Shown: positions 12,721 to 24,817 of the stretch, piece by piece
How positions within the stretch are numbered: position 1 is the stretch's first letter
How the letters are laid out: each line of letters opens with the position of its first letter
NCBI GenBank assembly: GCA_001986395.2
Contig: MQVO02000048.1
Span: forward strand, 1-64,000
Source: Irpex lacteus
Lineage: Eukaryota > Basidiomycota > Agaricomycetes > Polyporales > Irpicaceae
Reading direction: 5' to 3'
DNA: 64,000 bases
The notes under the pieces: generated by a model
What the model was told of the DNA's origin: nothing
The model's database searches: none
The model's input: the letters and a program-made list of their open reading frames with translations, nothing else
Position numbers and translations under genes: made by a program

Positions 12721-12902
12721 TGTCTATCTCTGATCCACTGCAGTACTATAGCAAAGGCCCGGCACCTAGGCTGTCCGTGAACCTGCCCTATCAATCACCG
12801 CAGTCAAGCTGTACTTGACTTTCCTTTGCACAACGGACTATTGCCTGTTAATGCGCAGTGTATGCCGAGTGAGAGTGTGCAAATGCTAGACAACGTGTGT
12901 AG

Positions 12903-15415
12903 TTACTTACTACGATGGCCTTTGGTATTACAGACGCTGCAAGTTGGCGCTGCACGCACACGTTTTGTACTACCGGTAGATCGCTCTTGTTCCCGTGACT
13001 CGCTAAGAGGGACCGTTGTGAATGGTACAGAGGCAGGAGTCTGTGGTGTAGACGCAGCGTGTGGGCAATACTTGTGTACCAACTCGAGTACGGCGGCTCC
13101 ATACTGAGACGAGAAGCACCAACCCGTCTGATTGAGCAGATCGTCAGTAGTATCGAGCCTGCGCACATGAGCGAGTTCGACAACTCGCTCAATGAGGGAA
13201 TGATGCATCAGGATATCCCCACCGTAACGTTCGTATTGTGCATATGTAGCTTTCGCAGTCTCTTCTCGCCATTTAAACAGTGCGTTACGAAGTTCTTGCT
13301 CTTGAGACGACATTGCAAACTTGTCAACCTTGATCTTGCGAGGCTTTCTTGTCTTGGCAATCGCAGTGTCGTTGCGAACTGGTATAAGCTCAAGGATCCT
13401 TGCTTCGTGACAGATGTCGCAGCAAATCTCTGGCTCCTTCACAGCACAGCGATCACAACAGAAATTTGAGTCTTTCGCTAAGCCCAATCCAATTAGCGCA
13501 TGTACAGCTGTGGTCAAACAGAGCGAAAACTTACGAGCTTTGTCGTTTGCGTAATACGCGTTCGTATGATAACGATGACAGTTACGTGGTGATTGAAGGA
13601 CGTGAGCGTTGATAAATAGACACATCTCTGGATCAAGGGTACGGGGCTGGTGAGATGTTGACTTGCCCTTCTTTGACTTCAAATTGACTGCTTTCTCGAG
13701 CATGGCAATCACCTCGTCTTCTGTAACCTTAACTCCACTGCCCTCTCTTCGCCTCTCTTCCTCCGCATCAGCATTCACCTCCGTGACTTCCTCTTCTTCG
13801 CTCTCGCTCGCTGCCATATCATCAAGCTCGTCGTTGCAATCGTCTGCTTGACCACCAACTGGTAGTGTTCGCATGAGTGTAGGAACAGCCACTGAGAACT
13901 GCGGAGCACCAAGACGTTCAGCTGGTGCGATGGACTCCCTCGAAATACGATTGGCACGAGAAGATGGCGAAAGTATACCGAGTGTCGTCTGAGATATTTG
14001 GTGTGTCCTCGAATTTGTCTCGGAGTTTTCAGACTGGTCAACGCGTGCTCGTTTGGCCGGAGAACTTGGCCGATCTGTAATTCTAGGTGCTTTGCGTTTG
14101 GCCCGTTCGCGTCGTTTTGTGCGTTCGTGTTCTAGACGTACTTGCTCTTCATAGAAGAACTGGGGTTCCGCAATCAAGATCGCAACACCCTTACGGGTGA
14201 CATCACGCGCAGCACGTCCGAACCGTTGGACCATCGTGTTCATATCCCCGGGGACCTTCCATTGGACATCAATATCGACATCAGGAACATCGAGCCCCTT
14301 CAAGTTGAAGATGGCGGTAAGCATTTACATTCGAGATTCATAGTGAAGATGACTTACGAGACCACCCGAGTCGGTTGTTTTAAAACCCCAGAGCTGCAAG
14401 GCCTCTCCATTGTCTCCACGAAGATTCCCGACCTCTTCCAGTCGGAAGAATTTCGACATCCCCGCATGAAACCAGGGAAGCTTCTGCCGTAGCTCCAAGG
14501 ATACACGGCTCTGCAAGAACGCTGCCGCCGCCTCTGCCTCCTTCTTGTTGTCAAAGAAAACCATGAACTTCTTTGGCGGCGGATCTCCGGTCTTCCAATT
14601 CTTTGGTACGAGAAACGCGAGGTCTTCAAACGAATTTGCAGGGTGCTTCATGCGGCGAACAACAAGTGTAACATTCGGCCTATCGTTCGAGCGATGAAAG
14701 ACGATGGTGTTTTGCTCGTTTAGATGGAACATCTCCTTTAGCTGTGTGATCATCTTCGGGGGGATAGTTGCAGACGACAGGTACAGTGGAGTCTTCGGCA
14801 AGTAAAACAAGATATTTGTGGCTTCTTTGTATACTACGCGGAACGACTTGCCCCATTGGGGAACACAATGCGCTTCGTCGAATATGATCCGTTCGACTTT
14901 GGCAGTAAACTTCTTGTCCAACCATAGCATGGACTGGCAGCGTCCACCTCGCTTCATCATGATATCGGGGCTGAATATGACGACTCGGTATTTTAGATTC
15001 TTTATGCCCTGGACAGATATAAGGTGTATGATGGATCTCCACGAATAGCATATATTCTCACCTTGAACACTTCGTTCGTATCGTTCTTTCCATTAACAGA
15101 CTTTGCCGAGAACCCAGCGGCAAGTGCCTCACGCTCGAACTGATCCCCGAGAACATTCAGAGCGGTAACAATAATCACAACACCGTCGGTAGAGTCGATA
15201 AGGGGTAGGAAATATGTGAGTGTCTTCCCTGATCCAGTACGTGCAATGCTGATGATATTTTTGGTATTCTTCTGAGCACGGTAAAGCTCGAGCTGCCAAT
15301 CGCAGGGGCGTTTCTTGAAGTGTGCTTGCATCTTGGCACGTATCTCATCATTGTTCGGGGTTGTCTGGGCAGCAGAAGCCGCATCTGGGGGGTGAGAACG
15401 TTGCTGAGAAGCCAT
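12903..15415 (-). CDS. RecQ-like DEAH-box DNA helicase of the element
   Basis: Exons 15415-15062, 15008-14358 and 14297-12903 join to about 799 residues. Helicase landmarks appear in order. The motif-0-like DWQLEL is near residue 40, Walker A ARTGSGKT near 58-65, DEAH at about 162-165, SSAT as motif III, TTDSGGLGLDVPD, and QRFGRAARD (motif VI) near 359-367. These are superfamily 2 RecQ features; RecQ proteins unwind DNA 3' to 5' using ATP. After the helicase core comes a basic/acidic linker and a C-terminal region with two cysteine clusters (CCDRCAVKEPEICCDIC and CSVCNTKGH), probably zinc binding. The gene is convergent with the DUF6589 gene and lies within the same inverted termini, so a role in mobilisation or repair of the element is likely. 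It lacks an obvious HRDC domain. Confidence 0.88.
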
Positions 15416-15563
15416 GATAACGTCATATAGAGGAAGTCAATTCAATCAAAATTCTCTCAACAAAACACGCCAGTACGCGTCGCGTTCTGCACGTGATGCA
15501 ATAGTCACAAATGTTACTTTCGAGTGACTGGAGAGTGACAGAGACAAGATCACGCAGGCGTGT

Positions 15564-15810
15564 GAAAAGCTGACCAAGCACAGCGCCCATGTTGTTTGCC
15601 AGCCTCCCTGGCGTCGTCCTTAAAGTGCTTAGGTTAAATCTGAGTTCGTTTTCGTCGGAGCTTTAATATTACAGTGGTACCATCAGTCGGATCATGAATA
15701 TTCGCGGTCATTTCCGGTGGCCATACAGCAAGCGGTAATTCTACTGAGACAAAGAATAACCTACGTTTGGTGAGATTGGACGACGCCAGGGAGTGCTGGG
15801 TAGGAGCCTG
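15564..15810 (-). repeat. Right terminal inverted repeat
   Basis: This is the inverted counterpart of 9603-9849, with 83 identical bases at 15564-15646 and matching outer bases to 15810. It contains the 15-base CTCCCTGGCGTCGTC unit at 15604-15618 and its reverse complement at 15779-15793. The ATG that starts the DUF6589 gene at the left end is mirrored here (minus strand, about 15590), but it leads into a short frame not joined to the helicase. The helicase promoter must lie in or next to this repeat. Confidence 0.85.
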
Positions 15811-15819
15811 GGCTCAGAG
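15811..15819. repeat. Target-site duplication, right copy
   Basis: GGCTCAGAG follows the right terminus and matches 9594-9602. Confidence 0.8.
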
Positions 15820-18800
15820 CTTGTGATTTGAAGGACTTCGCACCTCTTCGCACCTGATTCCAATTTGATCGCTCGCCAAGCTTCCTATGTTCTTTTAAGA
15901 ATGAACGACTGTGTACTGTATTGTAGTGAGCCGGGCTTGGAGCCTGGATCTTGCAGGATATCTTACGGATGCTTTATCCGTATTACCAATCATAGGTGCG
16001 TCGATCATGACATGAGTCTCAGCTTGGCTATGGCTATACATCGAAAGAACCAAGAAATATGCCATCATCGTGTATTTGGGTTCAGTGACGCGAAGACACT
16101 CACAGCACTAACAGCCATACAGTCTTCCGCCGTCCAGGAAGAGATGCTGCAATACTAACAGCGATCTATCGGACCACAAATGCATCTAAGCTTTTTAACA
16201 TGCTACTTATGCGCACCATCCGCGATTTGTACGAATCCACGACATTGGGTGCGTCACCACTGTTCTTGGCTCTCGGCGTCCAAGACATTAAAGCCAAGTT
16301 GACCCCTAATTCGAGCGAGCGGATCTAGATGGACTCCATATGAGTTTGTAGTAACCTGTGCAGCAGGCACGCGATCAACTTACGATACCCATCCGCACTT
16401 TCATGCAAGAACGCCACAAGACGTTGAAGTTGCGAGCAAGAGACACTGGCATGAAGTTGTCATTAGCCGCCTGCTAGCCACGTGGTTTTGCCCCGGGAGT
16501 GCGCTAAATCGTGATAAGTCCGAATGAAGTACTTGTTCCGTTTGACCAGTGTGCCGCGGCGGTAGTTTAGATGCGTTCTTGCAGTGCATACTGTGCATCG
16601 TAATACTCTCAGGCTACTCACGGCACAGTCGGGATACTATCGTCCGTGCAGTGCTCGTGGGTAGAACAATGCTGCGGACGGACACTGCGACGGAGGATAT
16701 TCATGGACATGCTCGCATAGGGCCACGATTAAAGCTTGAAATCATGAAAGGGAAGTGCCACGACATTCGAAAATTCTACTCACAGTATGTCACACTTTCG
16801 AGCTGGGGTATTGCTTGTCACGCGTTCGAATCAACCAATATACGATCAGCACGCACATAGGTATGCGTATACCAACACGCAGCATATACCCGAAATTACC
16901 TTCGACTACGCTCATGCAATGTGGTGAACCTGTGCAAGCATCAAGCCCAAGAGTGTGCTTTCGGAGAAACTCGTACGATAACTATGCTTCGAGGCGTGCG
17001 TTGTGGCTTCCGATTTACTATCCTTGAAAGACCTTCGCACCTGCCGGATATGCACATACTGAGCTTCTAAGCCCAGAGTCATCCTTGTCACGCAAGGCTC
17101 GAATAGGCTCGGATCGTCCTCATTATGGGAACCATGCAAGTTCGAAAGGGCGTGTAGATCGTCCCAGGCTCGAGTAGATGCGAGTAGAATGAGACTGGAG
17201 TATTCGGTATGCCGTCAGCTGTCACGAAGTTGCTTTATAGGGCAGGTTAGGATCAACGCGTGTCGGGGTCAGTTGCGATGGTGATGAAGGCCTGAATATC
17301 TTGCAAAGAGGCTTTACGTTATGTATTTGAGTGATAAATATGGTGCATACGCATAGTTGTGTGGGTGGTCAGGTCAACAGGATTTGTAAATCGAAGAGAA
17401 GGTAGACGAACCAGGGTGTCTGTCAGGTGTATATGGCTCTGAGAATCGAATAGGATGAATACGGTTATGTAAGTGATCAGCTGGTCTACTATGTTGATCC
17501 GTCGATGAAGAAGAGAGCGTCACTCACACAGGTACAGGACAGTGGCCTCTATTATAGAAGTTCGTGTGCATTGACGTTCTCCTTGGCTATGCGGAAAGAG
17601 CACGCGGTTCTTCTGTATTGAATGAAGCTTTCAAAGACGTCAGTGAAAGGACTATAGTGGATCAGCCTCCTATCTATACATGATGAAAGCTGGGAGTTGA
17701 ACCCACAATGACGGATATGGTTTGCACAGGTGGAAGAGGTCAGCCCATCGCTGTCAAAGGGTGGATTCTAATCAGACGCGCAGAGATATGCCATCAGGAA
17801 CCTACGGTATTGAATTCAACGACATTGCAAGGCATGCAACCTCCAAGGGTGTAGGGAGAGCCGCCGTACCGTAAAATCTAGGATCCACCTGGGCAGCTAA
17901 GTAGGGTTCGTACACATGTTCTGGGTACACAGCCCCCTTTACTAGAGCTTCTATGGATTCGTACTCGCCCGAATTGTCGTACAGGGCCTACGAAGTGAAT
18001 AAGCATCGTAATCTATCTCGGGTTTCCCCATGGTTTTAGATACTTACTATCAGAGAGTTGGAATATTTGACGGCATCTACTGTGTACTAGGTTAGCGGGA
18101 CTTTCCGAACCTTAGTTGAGTTTACAACATTAACTTCGAACCCAAAACTTACAAGTAGACGAACCAACGTGCGCGATGCATATCTGATAAGTTGGATAGT
18201 AGCAACTCTGCGATAGTACATTTGGAATCAGAGTACCTCTCCGGCTCTATCGAACCACTATAGAACGCACAGCCTTGGCTCACAGCGCCATCTCAAAGGT
18301 ACCTGAGTATGGAATGAATCGATAACAACAATTTGACGACGTCTTCAATTAAGTACCAGAGCTTACCTGGGTGAAGGCGCGCGAATATTAGATTGCGTCC
18401 GCGTGGCGATGTTGAATAGCAACGTTTTGTATGTTTGATTGGCTCGTCGAGCGTTTTCGACATACCTGGGAATGTCATGATGCGCTGTCTAGATGTGCTT
18501 TGTCCACATGCCGCTCATTAGATGTTCTTGCTGAAGTACCGGACCTGAGAAGATATCTTGACGCTTCAGTGGAACGCAGTGATCATTCTTGATCATGAGC
18601 CTTACCTTCGGTCCCGTCTACCTGCCTAGGGTCCTGAGAGCGCTTTGACTGGTCCTAGAAGAACGGTGCATATCAGGCATGTATTGATATCGACGTGGGA
18701 GGCAAAGTATGAACGGAACAGGATAGTTGGATTTCGATGTCATACCTAGGGAAGACGCGTTTAGGTTCGCGTGCTGTAGGTAGCGCTAGCGCATAGAGGG

Positions 18801-19989
18801 CGTCGTTCGTCGCAAGTTGGAAAACAAACCTGTCATGAGCAACATGCTAAAGCCGCAGAGTCCGAAAGGCAGGCGATGGTCGTCGAAGGTGGCGTGGCCT
18901 CAAAAGAATGGAGTGGCGTGTATTTGAAGGGTTTAGCAGGCATTGGAAAGGTGAGGTGTGAAGGCAACTCAACCTGTCAGATCGCAGGCGACAAGGCGCC
19001 TTCATGTGGAGACCGTGTTCATAAAGTCGTCATTTCCAACCAATACCAATTGCTCGGAGAGGTGTAGGAGGCAAGGATAATGGGTTCCTTCGAAAGATAA
19101 CGCCCTGTAACTTAGTACCACACACAAGGTTGCCCCCGGAGTGCGTAAGTACATGACGGTTACCTAGTAAAGTTCAGTTACTGGAAGAACATGAACCTAA
19201 TCGAGCAGCGGTTCGTTACTGACTCACCGAAACTGGAATCTTGGTTGACTGAGATCATTTGATATTTCGTGTACCTGCGGAGTTTGCAGTAGTGATGTTC
19301 CCCTGTGCTCTCCGGTACGACCTGTAAACATGCTTGAGTCAACCGATAACCGTTGTACGTTCCGCGAGGCCAATGCGGGGGTCCGGATTGCTTGGCAAAC
19401 ACAACTGCCGATAACCATGCATTTACTGTGTGCTGTGTCCCGCTGTACTGCTACGGCTGATAATAAATCGCATAGAGCTTGTACAATACGGTAGTGTGGT
19501 CTCGGTACGTCGGACTGTGCATACCCAGCGGATGTACTTAGACTGAATGTTCTTGGCTTTTGGGGCTGGAGGCGGTGGACTATGACTGTATTTGGCCTTG
19601 CCGCCTGCAGTATTGTGCCGACGGAAATGCTGTTTGGCCACTGCCATAGTCGCGCTCAAGTGAAGGTATATGCGACGACAGCTGCAGTGCAAGATATTCT
19701 GCGGAGGAGTTGGTTCTGGTAGAAACATAAGAGAGCTACATGAGAAGGGCGAATGGCTGGGCATATATTCGTCCAAAAAGGGGAGGTTCACGTACTGTAA
19801 GCGCCCACACCGCCTCAGTTCGAATGGAACCTTTCCTCGTTCTTGCCAGTGAGAGCTCCTTGAAAACGTCCTGACCACGCTCTTTCATGCACCTTTCTTT
19901 CCCCCCTGCTCCTGACTTTTCAGTATTCTCTGTGTTGTTTTCCCCACCACAGCATCTCGACCTCCGCGATACCTATTAATAGCCTACCT
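15820..19989. other. Gene-poor stretch
   Basis: No complete gene is supported over about 4.2 kb. Minus-strand splice-like signals are frequent between 17.8 and 18.8 kb (see the candidate exon at 17802-18085), and a 61-codon frame at 18293-18478 may belong to the same decayed gene. The final 100 bases before 19990 are pyrimidine-rich and are probably the leader of the Ca2+-ATPase gene. Confidence 0.35.
17802..18085 (-). pseudogene. Possible last two exons of an unrecognised gene
   Basis: On the minus strand, VDAVKYSNSLI ends at a GTAAGT donor near 18050. A good acceptor at 17988 then opens a 61-codon frame containing NSGEYESIEALVKGAVYP and ending at a stop at 17802-17804. The composition looks protein-like, but I do not recognise the family and no convincing upstream exons or start codon can be joined. 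It could be a remnant or part of a gene with very short exons. Confidence 0.3.
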
Positions 19990-22900
19990 ATGTCTCACGA
20001 TGATGACAACGGCGCTTCCGACACCCACCTGAACACTCGGTTGCGCGTGGACAGCAGGCCAGAAATACCAACTATCATCACCTCTGACTTGTCCTCCAAC
20101 GTTTCTTTGTCACCCCCACATTATCTGGAGGATCATGCAGCTTCAAGTCCGGAGGCTACAGGCCAACTCTCAAGTTCGCCGCACAACGCAACGTCAGACC
20201 GCGGCCTGCTTAGCCCTACCTCAATTCTGAGACCGGGACGAACCTCTATCGACGCTCCTAGTTCTCCAACAGGCTCTGCATGGGGTTCAGATGCTACCCA
20301 TGTACCAGCTTCGCCTACGTCTTCCATTCACTCCGTACCATCCGTTTCTTTCGCTCAACCTTCTACTCTAGCGCTTCGCGATAATAATCCAAACGCGAAT
20401 AGCGGTTTCTCGTCCTTGGGACTTCTTCATCCGTCGTCTCATGGAGGAGGCCATCGACGAAAGGGCAGCAATGCTAGCTCTGTCGGCAGCGAGACCGACC
20501 CAGACTCCCATTCTATCTCCATGAACACCCTGGCGCCCTCCGTATCCCCTACCCATTCACACTTCGACGGAGCAAGTGACGCCGGGACTACCATCCGTGA
20601 ACGCTCACCTTCGCGCTCCAAGTCTCACAAAGGCAAGGACTCGATAAGCGACGACGCCAACCCGGATGACGACAAAGAGCCCGAGCGGCCAGCCGCTCCC
20701 GACGTTACGCTAGATGCCGACATTGACGCTGCGCCGTTCAAGTTCAAACCGTATCAACTTGCATCGCTTGTGGACCCTAAGAATATGCCTGCGCTTACGG
20801 AAATGGGCGGCGTGACTGGTCTGCTGAAGGGATTGGGCACGCATGCGAAGTATGGTATATCCGACCACGCGACTGCCACGAGTGCGGGAAGTAGAACCCA
20901 CGGACCCGGAGACGGAAGTAGAACCGGGGCTGGGGATGGCGTGTCTCATAGACATGAACCTCCCGGTGGTGGCGGGGCTGCTGGAGATGCGGTGCCCGAC
21001 ATCAAGGTGATAGGGGATGACGGCGAGGAAGGGGAGGCTGAAATGGTCGATGATAGCCATCTGGATGAGAACCTGACGGGCGACGCGGACTATCAGGCAG
21101 TCTACGCAGCCACCATGGAAGACCGTCACCGCGTGTTTGGAGAGAACGTGCTTCCGATTAGGAAAACGAAGAGTCTGCTCCAGCTCATGTGGATGGCATT
21201 GAAGGATAAAGTTTTGGTGAGTCTTCGATTCAATAACCCGCATATATGCGCAGTTACTTAATTCCGTTCTCTAGGTACTTCTTTCTATCGCAGCCGTTGT
21301 CTCGTTGGCTCTTGGATTCTTCCAAGATTTCGGAACCCCGAGGCCAGAAGGCGAACCCCCGGTCGATTGGGTAGAAGGCGTGGCTATCATTGTGGCTATT
21401 ATCATCGTGGTAAATTTCAAACGTTCTTCCTACTGGCTATACGCGCTGATATTTCTGCTGATTAGGTTATGGTCGGTTCCCTCAACGACTTCCAGAAGGA
21501 GCGCCAGTTCCAGTCTTTGAATGAGAAGAAGGAAGAACGTGGCGTCAAGGTCATTCGTAACGACGTTGAGCAGATTATCGACATCAAGCAGGTCGTAGTC
21601 GGCGACGTAGCCTTGCTGGAACCCGGTGAGATCGTACCGTGCGACGGCGTCTTCCTCTCCGGCCATAATGTCAAGTGCGACGAGAGTGGCGCTACCGGCG
21701 AGTCCGACGCTATCCGGAAGGTTTCCTACGACGACTTGATGAAGACGCCGAAGGGTCAAGAGCACGGCCACACCGACTGTTTTATCGTATCCGGTTCCAA
21801 GGTTCTCGAGGGCTATGGAAGATATGTCGTTATTGCTGTTGGTACCAAGAGCTTCAACGGCCGTATCATGATGGGTAGGCTTTTTTACATGTTAGTTTCA
21901 ATTATCATATCTGATACTTTGTCTTCGTGGTACAGCATTACGAGGAGACGCCGAGAATACCCCCTTGCAGCTGAAATTGAACGATCTCGCTGAACTGATC
22001 GCCAAGTTGGGAAGTGCGGCGGGTCTTATCTTATTCACAGCTTTAATGATTCGGTTCTTCGTCCAACTCGGTACGAACGACCCGCCTCGGACAGCCAACG
22101 AGAAAGGTATCGCGTTCGTACAAATTCTTATCATTTCTGTGACTTTGATTGTTGTCGCTGTGCCTGAAGGTTTGTCATCTTCCCTCGTACTTCGCAAAAT
22201 ACAGTTTGCTAATTTATCCGCCGCTAGGTCTACCTTTGGCTGTAACACTCGCTCTAGCGTTCGCGACGAAGCGGATGACCAAGGAGCGGCTGCTCGTTCG
22301 TGTACTTGGCTCTTGCGAGACGATGGCAAACGCTTCGGTTGTCTGCACGGACAAGACCGGTACTCTTACTCAGAACGAGATGACCGTTGTCGCTGGCTCC
22401 ATCGGAATTCACTGCAAATTCGTACATGAGCTCTCTGCAAACCAGACACGGACGAACGCCGGCGAGGAAGCTGGCGGGAAGCCCCGTTCCGAAGGCGCGA
22501 GGAAGCACGCAGAGGACTTTAGCATCGACCAAACCGAACTCAACACCGTACTGAGCCCTCAGCTGAAGGACCTCATAAACTCTGCGATCGCGATCAACTC
22601 CACGGCGTTCGAGGACAAGGACCCGGAGAGCGGGGAACTTGTGTTCGTCGGAAGCAAGACGGAGACGGCCCTCTTGAAGTTCGCGAAGCAGAACGGCTGG
22701 GACGACTGGAAGGAGACGCGTGAGAGCGCCGACATCGTCCAGATGGTCCCGTTCTCGAGCGAACGGAAGGCTATGGGCGTCGTCGTTAAGCTTCCTCACA
22801 ATGCCGGGTACCGACTCTACTTGAAAGGTGCGAGCGAGATTCTGACGAAGAAGTGTACGCGTCATGTTGTGGTGAAGAAGGATGGTGGTTATGAAGGCGA

Positions 22901-24817
22901 CATCGAGACGAGGGAGATCGACGAACTAGTCAACGACAATATTCAGCGGACGATCATCTTCTATGCGAACCAGACTCTCCGAACTATCGCGCTCTGCTAC
23001 CGTGACATGGACTCTTGGCCACCTCGCGGCTGCGACGCACCGTTGGAGGATGACGAGGTAAGTTGGTATTTTCTATATCTTTCAACTTATGCTAACCTTG
23101 GGTTCATAGGTTCCGTACGATATTCTCGCGCAGGACATGACCCTCATCGGTATCACCGGTATTGAGGATCCATTACGACCTGGTGTGCGCGAGGCCGTCG
23201 CCCAATGTCACAAGGCGGGCGTAACCGTGAAGATGTGCACCGGTGACAACGTCCTCACAGCCCGGTCGATCGCCCTGCAGTGCGGAATCTACACACCAGG
23301 TGGTATCATCATGGAGGGTCCAGTCTTCCGTCAGCTCAGCCCACAAGAACGGTTGGAAGTTGTGCCTCGTCTTCAGGTTCTTGCGCGTTCGTCACCGGAG
23401 GATAAGAAGGTTCTTGTCGAGCAATTGAGATCACTTGGTGAGATTGTTGGTGTGACGGGTGACGGAACAAACGATGGACCTGCTCTGAAGACGGCCGACG
23501 TCGGCTTTTCTATGGGTATTGCTGGCACGGAAGTCGCGAAGGAAGCGTCCGATATTATCCTTATGGACGACAACTTCTCCTCTATCGTCAAGGCCATTAT
23601 TTGGGGTCGCGCTGTCAACGACGCCGTTCGCAAATTCCTGCAATTCCAAATATCGACAAACATCACCGCCGTCATCATCACTTTCGTATCTGCTGTCGCG
23701 TCTGCATCTGAAGAGTCTGTCTTGTCCGCCGTGCAGCTGCTATGGATCAACATTATCATGGACACTTTCGCCGCCCTCGCTCTGGCTACTGATCCCGCAT
23801 CATACAAGTCCTTGGAGCGCAAGCCTGAGAAGAAGGACGCCGCGTTGTTCACAGTCGACATGTACAAGCAGATTTTCGGACAGTCAGCATACCAGACTAT
23901 CATCACTCTCATCTTCCACTTCCTAGGCGCGAAGATTCTCGGGTTCCACCATGAGGGCGACGCAGCCTTACAGAAGAAACATGACAGTATTGTCCAGACG
24001 CTTGTGTTCAACATTTTCGTGTTCGCTCAGGTCTTCAACTCGATCAATTCTCGCCGACTCGACAACAAGCTCAATATCTTTGAGGGTATACAGAGGAACT
24101 ACTACTTCATGGGTATTACATTGATCGGTGAGTATCGTGTAGCGTCACATGCTCGTCCTTTACGCTGACCTGTCCTTGGCAGAGATTGGTGTTCAGATCT
24201 TGATCGTCTTTGTCGGTGGCGCCGCCTTCCAAGTTACGCATATCGGTGGGCGCGAATGGGGAATCTCCCTGGCTCTCGGCTTTGTTTCTATCCCTCTCGG
24301 CGCCCTCCTCAGATTTATACCCAATGCTCCCGTGCACCGATTCTTCATCTGGACCAGACTTATGCGTGATCCTCAAGAATTACCCGTCGAACGACCGAAC
24401 GCCTCGGAATGGAACTCCGCCATCGAGCTGGTCCGGGACAATTTGGCTACCTTTGCGAACCTTCGTGGTGGACGTATGCGTGCGTCGTCATACGTGGACA
24501 GGAGTCGGAAAGCCCACCCTGACCAGGGCCCCGTTGCACTGTAAGTTCGCGTATCAGATGTCTCTTGTTGCGCGTGCATTAACATTTGTGCTAGGTCTTC
24601 TCTTATGACGATGGTTCCGTCTCTTGTTGCGTCTTCTATCGGTGCTGGATGGGCACCACAGTCACCGAGTGGACTGTCTGATCCTGCCCACTTTGATCCG
24701 TCGAAGTCTTCGGCCGCTCTATGGGAAAACAAGGTTCAGATCCACCCAGAAACGAAACCCGATGACCCCGTCTATCAGAGGTTTGCAAAGTATGCCAAGG
24801 CTCAGCAGATGGCGTGA
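19990..24817 (+). CDS. PMC1: P-type Ca2+-transporting ATPase, PMC1/PMCA class
   Basis: Eight exons (19990-21216, 21275-21409, 21466-21874, 21936-22169, 22228-23057, 23110-24127, 24183-24540, 24595-24817) join to about 1477 residues. The enzyme pumps cytosolic Ca2+ out of the cytoplasm, into the vacuole in fungal PMC1. A Ser/Pro-rich, probably disordered extension of about 340 residues precedes the ATPase core, which is typical of fungal members. Visible motifs are CDESGATGESD (actuator TGES), VAVPEGLPLAVTLALAF (ion-binding helix), TDKTGTLTQNEMT with the phosphorylated Asp near residue 710, KGASE (nucleotide binding) and TGDGTNDGPAL with Asp near 1063. The C-terminal membrane segments follow, including WINIIMDTFAALALATDP. 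Introns are 52-61 nt. The frame is intact throughout. Confidence 0.95.

Larger units (their letters stand above)
9603..15810. mobile_element. 6.2-kb TIR transposon-like element with DUF6589 and RecQ genes
   Basis: The element is defined by inverted termini starting CAGGCTCCTACCCAGC at 9603, mirrored from 15810 inward, and by a 9-bp direct duplication of the flanks. The terminal repeats are about 210-250 bp, with a variable middle and an 83-bp stretch identical at 9767-9849 and 15564-15646. Inside are two convergent multi-exon genes: a DUF6589 protein (+) and a RecQ-family helicase (-), separated by under 200 bp. Both reading frames are open after splicing, so the element looks complete and perhaps recently active. 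Long TIRs with a 9-bp duplication resemble Mutator-type elements, but neither protein looks like a MULE transposase. Classification as cut-and-paste is inference from the ends. Confidence 0.85.

Noticed and set aside
9603..15810. Assignment of the element to the Mutator superfamily from long TIRs and a 9-bp duplication
   Set aside because: Neither encoded protein shows MULE transposase or zinc-finger features. The similarity of the ends alone is not enough.
16820..16840. GTTCGAATC motif resembling a tRNA T-loop
   Set aside because: No surrounding cloverleaf; likely chance.
17690..17712. Minus-strand B-box-like GGTTCAACTCC with a plausible T-arm
   Set aside because: No A-box, D-arm or matching acceptor stem can be placed upstream, so a tRNA gene is not supported.
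20710..21243. Minus-strand frames inside the Ca2+-ATPase gene (also 22254-22865 and 23373-24014)
   Set aside because: They are antisense shadows of a clearly conserved P-type ATPase coding sequence.
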